Shown here one piece after another: positions 32,348 to 41,447 of a stretch of DNA of 64,000 nt (positions are counted from its first letter, which is position 1; each line of letters starts with the position of its first letter). A program made the translations under genes and the position numbers. This DNA is from Stagnihabitans sp039932095 (GTDB taxonomy: Bacteria; Pseudomonadota; Alphaproteobacteria; Rhodobacterales; Rhodobacteraceae): assembly GCA_039932095.1 (NCBI GenBank), contig JBDTQR010000001.1, positions 1 through 64,000 of the forward strand, read 5' to 3'. The notes under the pieces were generated by a model, which searched no databases, was not told the origin of the DNA, and saw only the letters and a list, made by a program, of their open reading frames with translations.

Positions 32348-33967
32348 ATGACGGAGACGAGTTTGCAAAATCTGTTGGAGCTTTGGGCCAGTCTCGGCAA
32401 TCGCCGCCGGGCCATTGTGATCGGCGCGACAGTCGCGATGTTTCTGGCGGTTCTGGGTCTGGCGCGGATGGCCGGGTCGCCGAATATGGCCTTGCTGTAT
32501 TCCGGGCTGGACAGTCAGTCTGCCGGAGCCGTCATCACCGCACTCGATGCCCAGGGCGCGAAATATGAGGTGCGCGGCACCGCGATTTATGTCGACGCGG
32601 CGCAGCGCGACACTCTGCGCATGGTTCTGGCCGGTCAGGGTCTGCCCGCGACGGGCGGAACCGGCTACGAACTGCTTGATTCGCTGTCCGGTTTTGGCAC
32701 GACCTCGCAAATGTTCGACGCCGCCTATTGGCGTGCCAAAGAGGGCGAGCTGGCCCGCACCGTGCTGGCCCTGCCCGAGGTCAAATCCGCCCGGGTGCAT
32801 ATTGCGCAGGCGCCAACCCAGTTGTTTCAGGACCACGGCAAGCCGACCGCCAGCGTGACCGTGGTCACCTCGACCGGCGCGCTGACTGCCCAGCAGGCCA
32901 AGGCGCTGCGGCATCTGGTGGCGGCAGCGGTGCCGGGCATGCAGCCGGACGACGTCGCCGTCATTGATTCGGTCGCCGGGCTGATTCCATCGGAAACCGA
33001 CACGGCCGCCCCCAATGCCACCGGCGACGCCAAAGCCGCAGAAATTCGTCAAAATGTTGAACGACTTCTGGCGGCGCGGGTTGGGCCCGGCAAGGCCGTG
33101 GTCGAAGTCAATGTCGATGTGGTGACCGACCGCGAAGAGGTCAACGAGCACACTTTCGACCCGCAGGGCCGCGTGGCGATTTCGACCGAAACCCAGGACA
33201 AGACCGGGTCGAGCAATGGCAGCGACGGCTCGGTTACCGTCGCCTCCAACCTGCCAAGCGGCAATGCCGGTGCGGCGGGCAGCAACCAAAGTCAGAACTC
33301 CGAAAAGCAAGAGCGGGTGAATTACGAGGTGTCCGAAACCAACCGGCAGTTGATCAAGGCGCCCGGTGCAGTACGCAAAGTCTCGGTCGCCGTGCTGGTT
33401 GATCAGGAAACCGTTGTCGCGGCCGACGGCTCTCTCACTTTCCAGCCGCGGACCGACGCCGAGCTGGCAACCCTCAAAGAGCTGGTCGCCTCGGCCATCG
33501 GTTTCGATGAGGCGCGCGGCGACGTGCTGACGTTGAAATCGCTGCCGTTCCAGCAACAGGCCGCAGCCGGCACGCTGGTTGAATCCGGCATGTTCGGCGC
33601 GTTGGCTAAATTGAACGTGATGTCGATCATCCAGCTGACGGTGCTGGCATTCGTCGCACTGGTCCTGGGTCTGTTCGTCCTGCGTCCTATCTTGACCTCG
33701 GGCAGCCGCAGTGCCGCACAGGCGGGGACGGCTTTTGGCCCGCTGGCCCTGCCGGGCGGCGGCGGCCAGATTGCCGATGCGCTGACTGGCGAGATTGACG
33801 ATCTGGGCCTGATGCCCGCCACCGCCGACTTTGCCGAGCAAGAGGCCGCGATGTCCGGCATCGAAACCGACCCGGTGGCCCGCCTGCGCCGCTTGATCGA
33901 AGAACGCCAGTCCGAATCGATCGAGATCCTGCGCAGCTGGATGGAACATGATGAGGAGCCTGTCTGA
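32348..33967 (+). CDS. fliF: Flagellar MS-ring protein FliF
   Basis: MS-ring subunit, 539 aa. TM1 is at about 22-42 (AIVIGATVAMFLAVLGLARM), the ring-building motifs follow (YELLDSLSGFGTTSQ, KEGELARTVLALPEVKSARVHIA, ADGKPTASVTV-like region), and TM2 is at about 424-447 before a cytoplasmic FliG-binding tail. The usual downstream neighbour fliG is missing; a FliH-like gene follows with a TGATG overlap. Confidence 0.96.
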   Translation: MTETSLQNLLELWASLGNRRRAIVIGATVAMFLAVLGLARMAGSPNMALLYSGLDSQSAGAVITALDAQGAKYEVRGTAIYVDAAQRDTLRMVLAGQGLPATGGTGYELLDSLSGFGTTSQMFDAAYWRAKEGELARTVLALPEVKSARVHIAQAPTQLFQDHGKPTASVTVVTSTGALTAQQAKALRHLVAAAVPGMQPDDVAVIDSVAGLIPSETDTAAPNATGDAKAAEIRQNVERLLAARVGPGKAVVEVNVDVVTDREEVNEHTFDPQGRVAISTETQDKTGSSNGSDGSVTVASNLPSGNAGAAGSNQSQNSEKQERVNYEVSETNRQLIKAPGAVRKVSVAVLVDQETVVAADGSLTFQPRTDAELATLKELVASAIGFDEARGDVLTLKSLPFQQQAAAGTLVESGMFGALAKLNVMSIIQLTVLAFVALVLGLFVLRPILTSGSRSAAQAGTAFGPLALPGGGGQIADALTGEIDDLGLMPATADFAEQEAAMSGIETDPVARLRRLIEERQSESIEILRSWMEHDEEPV

Positions 33968-34563
33968 TGGCGCTGAAACTGGAAATCTTCAACACCGAAG
34001 AGAAGCCTGCCAAGACCCAGACCGTGGTGCTGGACCGCCTGGCACTTGAGGATGAGAAACTGGCCTCTTACGACAGCGGCTACCGCGCCGGCTGGGACGA
34101 CGCCAACGCCGCCCAGACCGATGATCAGACCAGCATGAAAGCCGATCTGGCGCGCAATCTGCAGACCCTCGGCTTCACCTATCATGAGGCGCGCACCCAT
34201 ATCCTGAAAGCGATCGAGCCGTTGCTGCTGCAGGTGGTTGGCCGTCTGCTGCCCGAGATTGCCCGCGAATCCCTGGCGCCACTGGTGCTGGAAACCCTGA
34301 TGCCGCTGGCAGAGGGGCTGGGCGATGCCCCGGTCACGCTGGTGGTCAACCCGACCTCCCGCCCCGCGATTGAGGCTCTGCTCGAGCAGGCGACCGGTCT
34401 GCCTGTGACCATCGAGGAAGAGCCGACCCTTGGGGAAGGCCAAGTTTACATCAAACTGGGCGGTACAGAGACCCAGATCGACCTCGACAAGGCCTCTGCC
34501 GACATTGCCGCCGCCGTGCGCGGTTTCTTCGAGCTTCCCGGAAAGGATCGCCCCAATGGATAG
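33967..34563 (+). CDS. FliH-like export ATPase regulator
   Basis: 198-aa protein between fliF and fliN. It has a charged N-terminal half (YDSGYRAGWDDANAAQTD), a helical centre (AIEPLLLQVVGRLLPEIARESLAPLVLETL) and a small C-terminal alpha/beta part (VTLVVNPTSRPAIEALL). The layout matches FliH, which inhibits and docks FliI; primary similarity is low, as is common for FliH of alphaproteobacteria. Confidence 0.75.
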   Translation: MALKLEIFNTEEKPAKTQTVVLDRLALEDEKLASYDSGYRAGWDDANAAQTDDQTSMKADLARNLQTLGFTYHEARTHILKAIEPLLLQVVGRLLPEIARESLAPLVLETLMPLAEGLGDAPVTLVVNPTSRPAIEALLEQATGLPVTIEEEPTLGEGQVYIKLGGTETQIDLDKASADIAAAVRGFFELPGKDRPNG

Positions 34564-34825
34564 TGCTTCTGACAACAACCCCTTCGCCCAGGTACCAATC
34601 GAGGTCACCATTTCGGTCGGCAAGGCCCGCCCGCTGGTGCGTGACCTGCTGCGGTTGAGCCGCGATGCCGTCCTGGCGCTCGACCGCCGCGTCGATGACC
34701 CGGTGGAGCTTTATGTCGGCGACCGGCTGATCGCGCGCGGCGAACTGGAAGAGCTTGAGGGCGAGCAGGCCGGTCAGCTCGCTGTCCGCCTGACCGAGGT
34801 GGCCAATCTGCGGGGTGGGTTGTGA
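34556..34825 (+). CDS. fliN: Flagellar motor switch protein FliN
   Basis: C-ring protein of 89 aa with the SpoA/surface-presentation domain: VPIEVTISVGKARPLVRDLLRLSRDAVLALDRRVDDPVELYVGDRLIARGEL. The ATG at 34556 overlaps the FliH-like gene by 8 bp. It lacks an N-terminal extension. fliM and fliG are not in the window. Confidence 0.93.
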   Translation: MDSASDNNPFAQVPIEVTISVGKARPLVRDLLRLSRDAVLALDRRVDDPVELYVGDRLIARGELEELEGEQAGQLAVRLTEVANLRGGL

Positions 34826-35541
34826 GGCGGATTGCCCTTGTCGCCCTGACCCTGTGCCTGACCGCGCCTGCCGCCCTGGCGCAATCGCAGTCAGTCGATT
34901 TTGGCAATGACGGCTCGCTCGCCACCAGATCGGTCGAGATTCTCGCTCTCGTCACACTGCTCAGCATTGTGCCGGGGCTGGCCGTCATGGTGACCTGTTT
35001 CCCGTTCATCGTGACCGTGCTGTCGATCCTGCGGCAGGCGCTTGGCCTGCAACAGTCGCCACCGAACATGGTGATCGTCAGCCTCGCGCTGTTCCTGACC
35101 TGGTTCGTGATGGACCCGGTGTTCACGCAGGTCTGGCTGCAGGGCGTCCAGCCGTTGACCGATGGCAAGATTGATGTCCAACAGGCCATCCCCTTGATCC
35201 TGAGCCCATTCCGCGGCTTCATGGTCGCCCGCACCAGTCCGGAGACTTTCGCTCACTTGCAGGCCCTGCGGCCGGGCAGCGCCGGTGCCGCCATGAACGC
35301 GCCGCTGTCGCTGCTGGTGCCGTCCTTCATGCTGTCAGAGATTTCCCGGGCCTTTGAGATTGGTTTTCTGATCTATCTGCCGTTTCTGATCATCGACCTG
35401 GTCACCGCCGCGATCCTGATGTCGATGGGGATGATGATGGTGCCACCCGCCGTGGTGTCGCTGCCGTTCAAGCTGGCGTTCTTTGTTGTCGCCGATGGCT
35501 GGACGCTGATTTCGGGCGCGCTGGTCCGCAGCTATTCCTGA
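34822..35541 (+). CDS. fliP: Flagellar export gate protein FliP
   Basis: Export-gate core, 239 aa, with a cleavable signal peptide (LVALTLCLTAPAALAQS) and four membrane segments. The FliP signature residues PFIVTVLSILRQALG, SPPNMVIVSLALFLTWFVM and SMGMMMVPPAVVSLPFKLAFF are present. GTG start overlapping fliN (GTGA). fliO, usually next to fliP, is not seen. Convergent with flgI, 9 bp away. Confidence 0.96.
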   Translation: MRRIALVALTLCLTAPAALAQSQSVDFGNDGSLATRSVEILALVTLLSIVPGLAVMVTCFPFIVTVLSILRQALGLQQSPPNMVIVSLALFLTWFVMDPVFTQVWLQGVQPLTDGKIDVQQAIPLILSPFRGFMVARTSPETFAHLQALRPGSAGAAMNAPLSLLVPSFMLSEISRAFEIGFLIYLPFLIIDLVTAAILMSMGMMMVPPAVVSLPFKLAFFVVADGWTLISGALVRSYS

Positions 35542-35550
35542 AAACCGGCT

Positions 35551-36663
35551 CTAATTCACCACAAACTCGGCATGCAGAGCCCCCGCCGCATTGATGCTTT
35601 TCAGGATGTCGATCATGTCATGCGGTGCCACACCCAGCGCATTCAGACCTGCCACCACCTGAGACAGATTTGTGCTGCCCTTGATCTCGGCCAGCCCGGT
35701 CCCGGGCGCGTTCTGAATGTCGACCGTTGAGCGCGGAACCACCAAGGTTTCCCCTTCGGCAAACGGATTGGGCTGCACCACCATCGGCGCCTCATCAATC
35801 CGAAGCGTCAGATTGCCCTGGGCGATGGCCACCCGGCTAATCCGGACATCCTCATCCATCACGATGGTGCCGCTGCGCTGATCGACCACCACACGGGCCC
35901 GGCTTTCCGGCTCGACCTCGAGGTTTTCCAGCTTGGCGATGACGTGGGCCGGCGATTTGATCTGGGTGGCGTCAATGTCCAGCATCACCGTCCCCGAATC
36001 CTCCATTTGTGCAACACGGCGGCCGAAAGCCTGGTTGATCACCGACTCGATGCGCTGGGCCGTGGTGAAATCCGGCGATCGCAAAGCCAGACGGATCGAA
36101 TGCAACTGCGTGAAGTCGAATTGCACCTCGCGCTCAACATGCGCGCCCGACGGGATCACCCCCGCCGTCGGCACGCCCTGCACCACTTTTGCGGCCTGAC
36201 CCTCCGCCGAAATGCCGCCTGCAATAATCGCCCCCTGCGCAACCGCGTAGATCTCGCCATCGGCGCCGTTCAGCGGCGTCATGATCAACGTGCCGCCCAA
36301 CAGGCTCTTGGCGTCGCCGATCGCCGAGACCGTCACATCAATCCGCCCGCCAGCCCGCGAAAATGGCGGCAGCGCTGCCGTCACGAACACCGCCGCGACG
36401 TTCTTGGGCTGAAACTGCTCACCCGAGACATTGACACCCAGCCGCTCCAGCAGGTTCGACATGATCTCTTCGGTGAAGGGAGAATTGCGCAAACCGTCGC
36501 CGGTGCCGTTCAACCCGACGACCAGCCCGTAACCCACCAGATCATTGGCGCGCACCCCGTCGAATTCGACCAGATCCTTGATGCGGATCGGACTGGCCCA
36601 CACCGGCGTGAATATCCCGACTCCAAGGGCGATCAGGCAGGCGGTCAGGCAGAGTTTTCTCAC
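35551..36663 (-). CDS. flgI: Flagellar P-ring protein FlgI
   Basis: Periplasmic P-ring subunit, 370 aa with a signal peptide (LTACLIALGVGIFTPVWA). It has RIKDLVEFDGVRANDLVGYGLVVGLNGTGD, NVAAVFVTAALPPFSRAG, and the C-terminal LVAGLNALGVAPHDMIDIL-type segment. GTG start overlapping the flgL stop (GTGA). Last gene of the flgE-flgK-flgL-flgI operon. Confidence 0.96.
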   Translation of the reverse strand: MRKLCLTACLIALGVGIFTPVWASPIRIKDLVEFDGVRANDLVGYGLVVGLNGTGDGLRNSPFTEEIMSNLLERLGVNVSGEQFQPKNVAAVFVTAALPPFSRAGGRIDVTVSAIGDAKSLLGGTLIMTPLNGADGEIYAVAQGAIIAGGISAEGQAAKVVQGVPTAGVIPSGAHVEREVQFDFTQLHSIRLALRSPDFTTAQRIESVINQAFGRRVAQMEDSGTVMLDIDATQIKSPAHVIAKLENLEVEPESRARVVVDQRSGTIVMDEDVRISRVAIAQGNLTLRIDEAPMVVQPNPFAEGETLVVPRSTVDIQNAPGTGLAEIKGSTNLSQVVAGLNALGVAPHDMIDILKSINAAGALHAEFVVN

Positions 36664-37661
36664 AGGAAATTCACCAGGCTCAGGCGCGACATTCGCGCGG
36701 TTATCGAATACAGGGTTTCCAGCTGGGTCTGCGCCTCTTGCAGCTTGGTAGCGGTTTCATAGGGATCGACCGCGATCAGACCCAGACGGGCGGTTTCCAG
36801 CGCCGATTTCTCGGCATCATTGCGCACCCCGGCATTGGTGATCGCCGCTTCGGTCGTGCCAAGCCGTGCCGTCAGTTCGGCGAACGGCATCTGGGCGCTG
36901 GCCAGATGTTCGCCGGCCCGTTTGGCCAGATCGGCGCGGGCGACATCGCTGCCGGCCAGCACGCCGCGCTGCAGCAGGCTGGCCATCGCCAGACCCTTCA
37001 ACATGTTGACAATCGCCGGGTCCAGCGCCGTCACGTCCAGCTGCGCCTTCTGGTCCGGCGACACGGCGACCGGGGCCAAGGCTGCCCCGCCTTGATACAC
37101 GGTCGCCGCGAATCCCAAAGGATCGTCGAACCAGGCGTTCACCGCCGTTTCGACGTCGAGCGATGACAGCGAACCCGCGACCGCGCCATCCAGCGCGGTC
37201 ATCATGGTTTCAGTGTCTGCGACGGCGGAATGGTTGGTCGCGACCCCGGCAAACAGCGAATGTTCGCCCATCCGGCTGTTCAGGTTCGACATCGCCGCCT
37301 GCAGTTTCTGCGCTGCGTCAAATCCCACGGTGTCGACCCGGTTCGGCGAACTGCCGGAAGCCGCGGCCAGCAGCGACGCACTCAGCGTCGATCCACTGTC
37401 AGAAATCTGGTTGAGCGCCAACTGCATCTGTCCGGCAAAGATCGCGGTTTCGGTGGTCACGGCATGATAGGCGTCCAGCTGCGTCAGGCTGGCCTCGATC
37501 CCGGCAAGCGGCAGATAGTCGCCTCTCACCCGCTGGGTCGTGTCGACCGTCAGACCGGTGACCGCCTCGGACGACAGGTTCTGGATCGCGTCCTTCAGCG
37601 TCGCATTGCGGCGGCTGAGGATCAGGGATTGGGCCATGTCACCGACGGAGATGTGCGTCAT
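36660..37661 (-). CDS. flgL: Hook-filament junction protein FlgL
   Basis: Junction protein (HAP3), 333 aa. It has a flagellin-like N-terminal helix (SLILSRRNATLKDAIQNLSSEAVTG) and C-terminal helices (LETARLGLIAVDPYETATKLQEAQTQLETLYSITARMS). The conserved position after flgK and the short variable middle support FlgL over flagellin. Confidence 0.9.
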   Translation of the reverse strand: MTHISVGDMAQSLILSRRNATLKDAIQNLSSEAVTGLTVDTTQRVRGDYLPLAGIEASLTQLDAYHAVTTETAIFAGQMQLALNQISDSGSTLSASLLAAASGSSPNRVDTVGFDAAQKLQAAMSNLNSRMGEHSLFAGVATNHSAVADTETMMTALDGAVAGSLSSLDVETAVNAWFDDPLGFAATVYQGGAALAPVAVSPDQKAQLDVTALDPAIVNMLKGLAMASLLQRGVLAGSDVARADLAKRAGEHLASAQMPFAELTARLGTTEAAITNAGVRNDAEKSALETARLGLIAVDPYETATKLQEAQTQLETLYSITARMSRLSLVNFL

Positions 37662-37662
37662 G

Positions 37663-39117
37663 TCAGATATCCAGCAGGGTCTGGATCATGTCCTGGACTG
37701 TTTTGATGACCTTGGCGTTGGCGGCATAGGCCTTTTCGACCTGCAACAGCGACTGCATCTCCTGATCGGTATCCACTCCCGACTCTGCCTCCATCAACAC
37801 AAAGCTATCCAGTTTGGTCTTGTGGTAAGCGGCGTCGCCGTCGGCTTGCAGATGGCTGGTCGCGGCCGAGGACAGCAGGTCACTGGCAAAGCCGGAAAAG
37901 CTGCGCTCACCGGCCATGAAGCCGCCGGTCGCCGGGTCGCGCGGGGCGTTCAAGGCGGCCTTCAGGCTGGTCAGCAGGCTGCTGTCGCCCACTGGGCCGG
38001 CGGCGGGCGCACCGAGCCCATCGCGCAGCCGCCACAGTGCACCGCCTTGATCTGGATCCGCGGCGGCGTTGATTTTCAGCCGCTGCGACAGCCCGACCTC
38101 ATTCAACGGGTCGAAGGCGGCGCCGGCATCGCTAAACAGACCCGGATCACCGGGGGCGCGGCTGGCATCGAGGGCGGGGTCGGCAAAACGTTCCACCAGA
38201 TCGCGCGCCACCGCGTCGATCTGGGTCTGCGCCGCGACCCCAAGCTCATCACGTACTGCGAAATTGGCACCCAATGTGCCGCCGAGGATCATCGAATGCG
38301 ACCCTGCGGTCGCAATCGGGTAGCCGTTCAGGGTCAATCCCGCCAGCCCGGCACCCAGCGTCAGACTGGGGGTGACCGTCGTCCCGCCGCTGAAGCCAAA
38401 GACCGCCGCCACGCCGTCGAGCAGCACGGCACCATTTGGTGTGTATAGCGCGACCGAGCCGTCATTCTGCTGAATTTCCCGCACCGGCACGATTTTCGAA
38501 ATCTGGTCGATCAATTGTTGACGCTGATCCTGCAGTGCCGCGGTGTCCTGACCCAGACCAAAGTTGCGCCGGATCTGGACGTTCAGTTTGACCGTGCGTT
38601 CCAGCGCCGAATTCAGCTGGTTCACTTCCGTCGCAATCTCGGTGTTGGCAACCTGCCGCGCCGACTGCACGTCCTTGGAGGCAGCGCCAAGCTGGGCTGC
38701 CAGTGCCTTGGCACTGCTGAGCACGTTGGTCAGCCGGGGTTCGGATTCGGGATGCGAGGTGGCCTCGGTCAAGGCGGCATCGAAGGCCGCCACCCTGCCG
38801 TTGATCGAAAATGCCTTATCCGGGGTGCCCAGCGTCGTCTCGAACCTCTGGAAGAACGCCGCTCTGGCATCGGCGTCGCCGGATGACGCCTGGGCCAGTC
38901 TGCGATCGCCGAGCAGTGGCAGGTTGACATTGCGGTAGACGCCGACCACCTGCACGCCCTGCCCCGAGGAGCCGACCACGCGCGAGCCAAGCTGCAATTC
39001 GCGGCGGGCGTATCCCGGCGTCGTGGCATTGGCGATGTTGGACGACACCAGTTCCGCCGCCTTGGCCGAAGCCGTCAGGCCGGACAACGCGCTTGCAAGG
39101 GTGCCGCCAATGCTCAT
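37663..39117 (-). CDS. flgK: Hook-filament junction protein FlgK
   Basis: Junction protein (HAP1), 484 aa. The N-terminus has ALSGLTASAKAAELVSSNIANATTPGYARRELQ, the middle has the FlgK hallmark ALQDQRQQLIDQISKIV, and the C-terminus has the EMQSLLQVEKAYAANAKVIKTVQDM helix. Follows flgE by 15 bp. Confidence 0.95.
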   Translation of the reverse strand: MSIGGTLASALSGLTASAKAAELVSSNIANATTPGYARRELQLGSRVVGSSGQGVQVVGVYRNVNLPLLGDRRLAQASSGDADARAAFFQRFETTLGTPDKAFSINGRVAAFDAALTEATSHPESEPRLTNVLSSAKALAAQLGAASKDVQSARQVANTEIATEVNQLNSALERTVKLNVQIRRNFGLGQDTAALQDQRQQLIDQISKIVPVREIQQNDGSVALYTPNGAVLLDGVAAVFGFSGGTTVTPSLTLGAGLAGLTLNGYPIATAGSHSMILGGTLGANFAVRDELGVAAQTQIDAVARDLVERFADPALDASRAPGDPGLFSDAGAAFDPLNEVGLSQRLKINAAADPDQGGALWRLRDGLGAPAAGPVGDSSLLTSLKAALNAPRDPATGGFMAGERSFSGFASDLLSSAATSHLQADGDAAYHKTKLDSFVLMEAESGVDTDQEMQSLLQVEKAYAANAKVIKTVQDMIQTLLDI

Positions 39118-39132
39118 TTACCCCTCCTGTCC

Positions 39133-40434
39133 TTATCGCTTCAAGTTCGTGGTTTCTTGCAGCATCTCATCGACTGTCTGGATCACCTTCACATTTGACG
39201 AATAGGCGCGCTGGGTGGTGATCAACGAGGTCAGCTCTTGCGTGACATCGGTGGTCGATTGTTCCTGCGAAAAGCCGATCAGCTTGCCGGTCGGGCCGTC
39301 GCCAGAGTCCCACAGGTAGAACGCGCCGGAATCCTGCGAAATGTGGTAGGTCTGGTTGCTTGAAGACTCGAGCCCATTCGGGTTCGGCACGTCGACGACC
39401 GGAATTTGATAGATGACCTTGGCAAAGCCCTGATCGTAGTTGGCGTGCAGCAGGCCATTGTCGTCAATCTCTACCGAAACCAGCCGCGCCACCGGGGTCC
39501 CGTTTGAGGCTTTGCCAATGGGTGCAAAGCTTTCGGACAGTTGGGTCAGACCGCCGGTTGCACCGATCTGGCCGATGTCCAGCGCAATGCTGCCACCGCC
39601 CACCGACAACGGTATGGTGCCGGTGACGGGGTCATAATCATTGCCAGACAAGGTCGACACCGAGGCCAGTGTGCCGCCCTGGCTTTGCGTGTTGTCAAAG
39701 GTGACGGTGTATTCGGCGATGTCGGCACCATCTGAACCGCTGTCAGAGATCACCATATTCCAGGTATTCGAGGATCCCGCGACAGGAACATTGGGCGTGA
39801 AAATATAGTGCAGCGATTCCTGCGTACCGAGGTTGCCGGTGTATTGGAGCGACATTTCAAACGGAATGCCGTCACCGTCGGACTGTGTCGCGGTTGCCGG
39901 AAGATTGGCCCCCAGCTTCATCGCGCTGGTGGGGTTGGCAACATATTGATTCTGGTTCAGTTTGACCGGGATCAGGGCCGACATGCTGTCACGCGGGAAG
40001 TTGCCGAGTGAGCCATCCGGATTTGCCGGCCAGCCCATCAGAACCTGTCCGGTCGCATTGCGCAGGACGCCGTCTGCATCGGCCTTGAAAGACCCTGTCG
40101 TGGTCAGCGAGATTGGAAAACTGTCGCCGCGGTGCACCGCATCAATTGTGGTTACTGCCAGAAATCCGCGACCATCCACCGCCAGATCGGTGGAGTTATT
40201 GGTGCCGATTAGCGGCCCACGTTCGTCGACCAAGCGCAGCGATGTCGAGCGGACGCCGCCCGCAGAATAGCTGGATTCGGAATTTCCGTGGACCACAACC
40301 GAATAGAAGTCCGTTTGAACCCGCTTGTAGCCGTAGGTGGAGGAGTTCGCGATATTGTCAGATATAGTCGCCAGCCTGTTCGCGTTCGCGTTCAAACCCG
40401 CAACCCCCGCATACAGCGAAGAGGATATTGTCAT
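39133..40434 (-). CDS. flgE: Flagellar hook protein FlgE
   Basis: Hook subunit, 433 aa. The N-terminal AGVAGLNANANRLATISDNIANSSTYGYKR motif, the TDLAVDGRGFLAV segment, a variable middle domain, and the C-terminal ELTSLITTQRAYSSNVKVIQTVDEMLQETTNLKR are diagnostic. First gene of the hook-junction operon, with a good CtrA-like site 55 bp upstream. Confidence 0.96.
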   Translation of the reverse strand: MTISSSLYAGVAGLNANANRLATISDNIANSSTYGYKRVQTDFYSVVVHGNSESSYSAGGVRSTSLRLVDERGPLIGTNNSTDLAVDGRGFLAVTTIDAVHRGDSFPISLTTTGSFKADADGVLRNATGQVLMGWPANPDGSLGNFPRDSMSALIPVKLNQNQYVANPTSAMKLGANLPATATQSDGDGIPFEMSLQYTGNLGTQESLHYIFTPNVPVAGSSNTWNMVISDSGSDGADIAEYTVTFDNTQSQGGTLASVSTLSGNDYDPVTGTIPLSVGGGSIALDIGQIGATGGLTQLSESFAPIGKASNGTPVARLVSVEIDDNGLLHANYDQGFAKVIYQIPVVDVPNPNGLESSSNQTYHISQDSGAFYLWDSGDGPTGKLIGFSQEQSTTDVTQELTSLITTQRAYSSNVKVIQTVDEMLQETTNLKR

Positions 40435-40488
40435 CGATGGCGCCTTTCTGCAGCTCGACTAATGTGCGGTCAACCTGCATCCCGGGCC

Positions 40489-40503
40489 TTAAGATCAGGC
40501 TAA
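40489..40503. promoter_or_regulatory. CtrA-like motif upstream of flgE
   Basis: TTAA-GATCAGG-CTAA matches TTAA-N7-TTAA at 7 of 8 positions, and is followed by C as in the extended consensus. It lies in the 91-bp gap between the motB stop and the flgE start. Confidence 0.55.
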
Positions 40504-40525
40504 CAGCTAAAATCCACAGGGTTAT

Positions 40526-41368
40526 CTAACGGTCTTTTCGCAGCAACACGATTTCCACCCGATTATTGCGCGCAGCAGCCGGATCGGCGGTGACAGGTTT
40601 GCGGTCGGCATGGCCGCTGACCCGCGCGATCCGGTCGTCGGGGGTGCCGGCCTGCTCCAGCAGCGCCCGAACCACCTGGGCCCGCGAGGCTGACAGATCC
40701 CAGGTCGGGTTGTCGATCAGCATCACCGGATAGGAATGGACATAGCCGTCGACAGCAATGCGGTTCTTGGCGATCGCGATCACATCGGACACCAATGCCG
40801 TGATATCCTTCAATGACTGGTTTGGATTGACTGTGTCCGCTTCGAACAGTGGTGCCTGATCAAGATCGAAAATCTCGATGACCAGACCCTCATCGGTCAC
40901 CTTGGTCACGACATGGCTCAACAGCGACTGCATGGTCATGCTCTCGCCACCCCTGCCCTCCAGCGCCGATTGCAGTTTCTTCAGTTCGGAATCCTCGGCA
41001 CCGTTGGCGTCACCCTCGGTCGAACCGGAAGTGCCGCCCGACTCCTGGGCCTTGCCGGGCGTCGCCGCCGACATGCCGGTGCCGTTATGGGCAAAGGTCG
41101 CGTCGGTAAAGATCGACTCGCCGCCAAACGCGCCATCGCCGCCGCCAGACACCCGATTGATCGGAATCGTCGGATTGAAATAATCCGCGATGCCCTTGCG
41201 TTGCTTTTCCGTCGTCGCGCCCAACAACCACATCAGCATGAAGAAGGCCATCATGGCCGTCACGAAATCCGCGTACGCAACCTTCCACGCCCCACCGTGG
41301 TGTCCGCCGCCGCTGATAACTTTCTTCCGCTTGATGATGATTGGCGCGGCATTTGACTGCCCTGCCAT
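40526..41368 (-). CDS. motB: Flagellar motor stator protein MotB
   Basis: Peptidoglycan-anchored stator subunit, 280 aa. A basic cytoplasmic start leads to a single membrane helix with the proton-carrying aspartate (AYADFVTAMMAFFMLMWLLG, Asp34). A Gly/Ser-rich linker follows, then a C-terminal OmpA domain (VDGYVHSYPV, LSASRAQVV, ARNNRVEIVLL). Separated from motA by about 10 kb. Confidence 0.96.
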   Translation of the reverse strand: MAGQSNAAPIIIKRKKVISGGGHHGGAWKVAYADFVTAMMAFFMLMWLLGATTEKQRKGIADYFNPTIPINRVSGGGDGAFGGESIFTDATFAHNGTGMSAATPGKAQESGGTSGSTEGDANGAEDSELKKLQSALEGRGGESMTMQSLLSHVVTKVTDEGLVIEIFDLDQAPLFEADTVNPNQSLKDITALVSDVIAIAKNRIAVDGYVHSYPVMLIDNPTWDLSASRAQVVRALLEQAGTPDDRIARVSGHADRKPVTADPAAARNNRVEIVLLRKDR

Positions 41369-41447
41369 TCCCTCACCCCATAGTCACCCGACGCCAGTTA
41401 TAGCGCATCGCCGTGAACGGGGGGTTAACCGGCGGCTTTTTAAGGGC

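Noticed and set aside
32303..33949. 548-codon open frame antisense to fliF
   Set aside because: fliF is clearly coding on the plus strand; the antisense product shows no domain features.
41425..41443. CtrA site upstream of motB
   Set aside because: Two TTAA half-sites exist but are separated by 11 bp, not 7.
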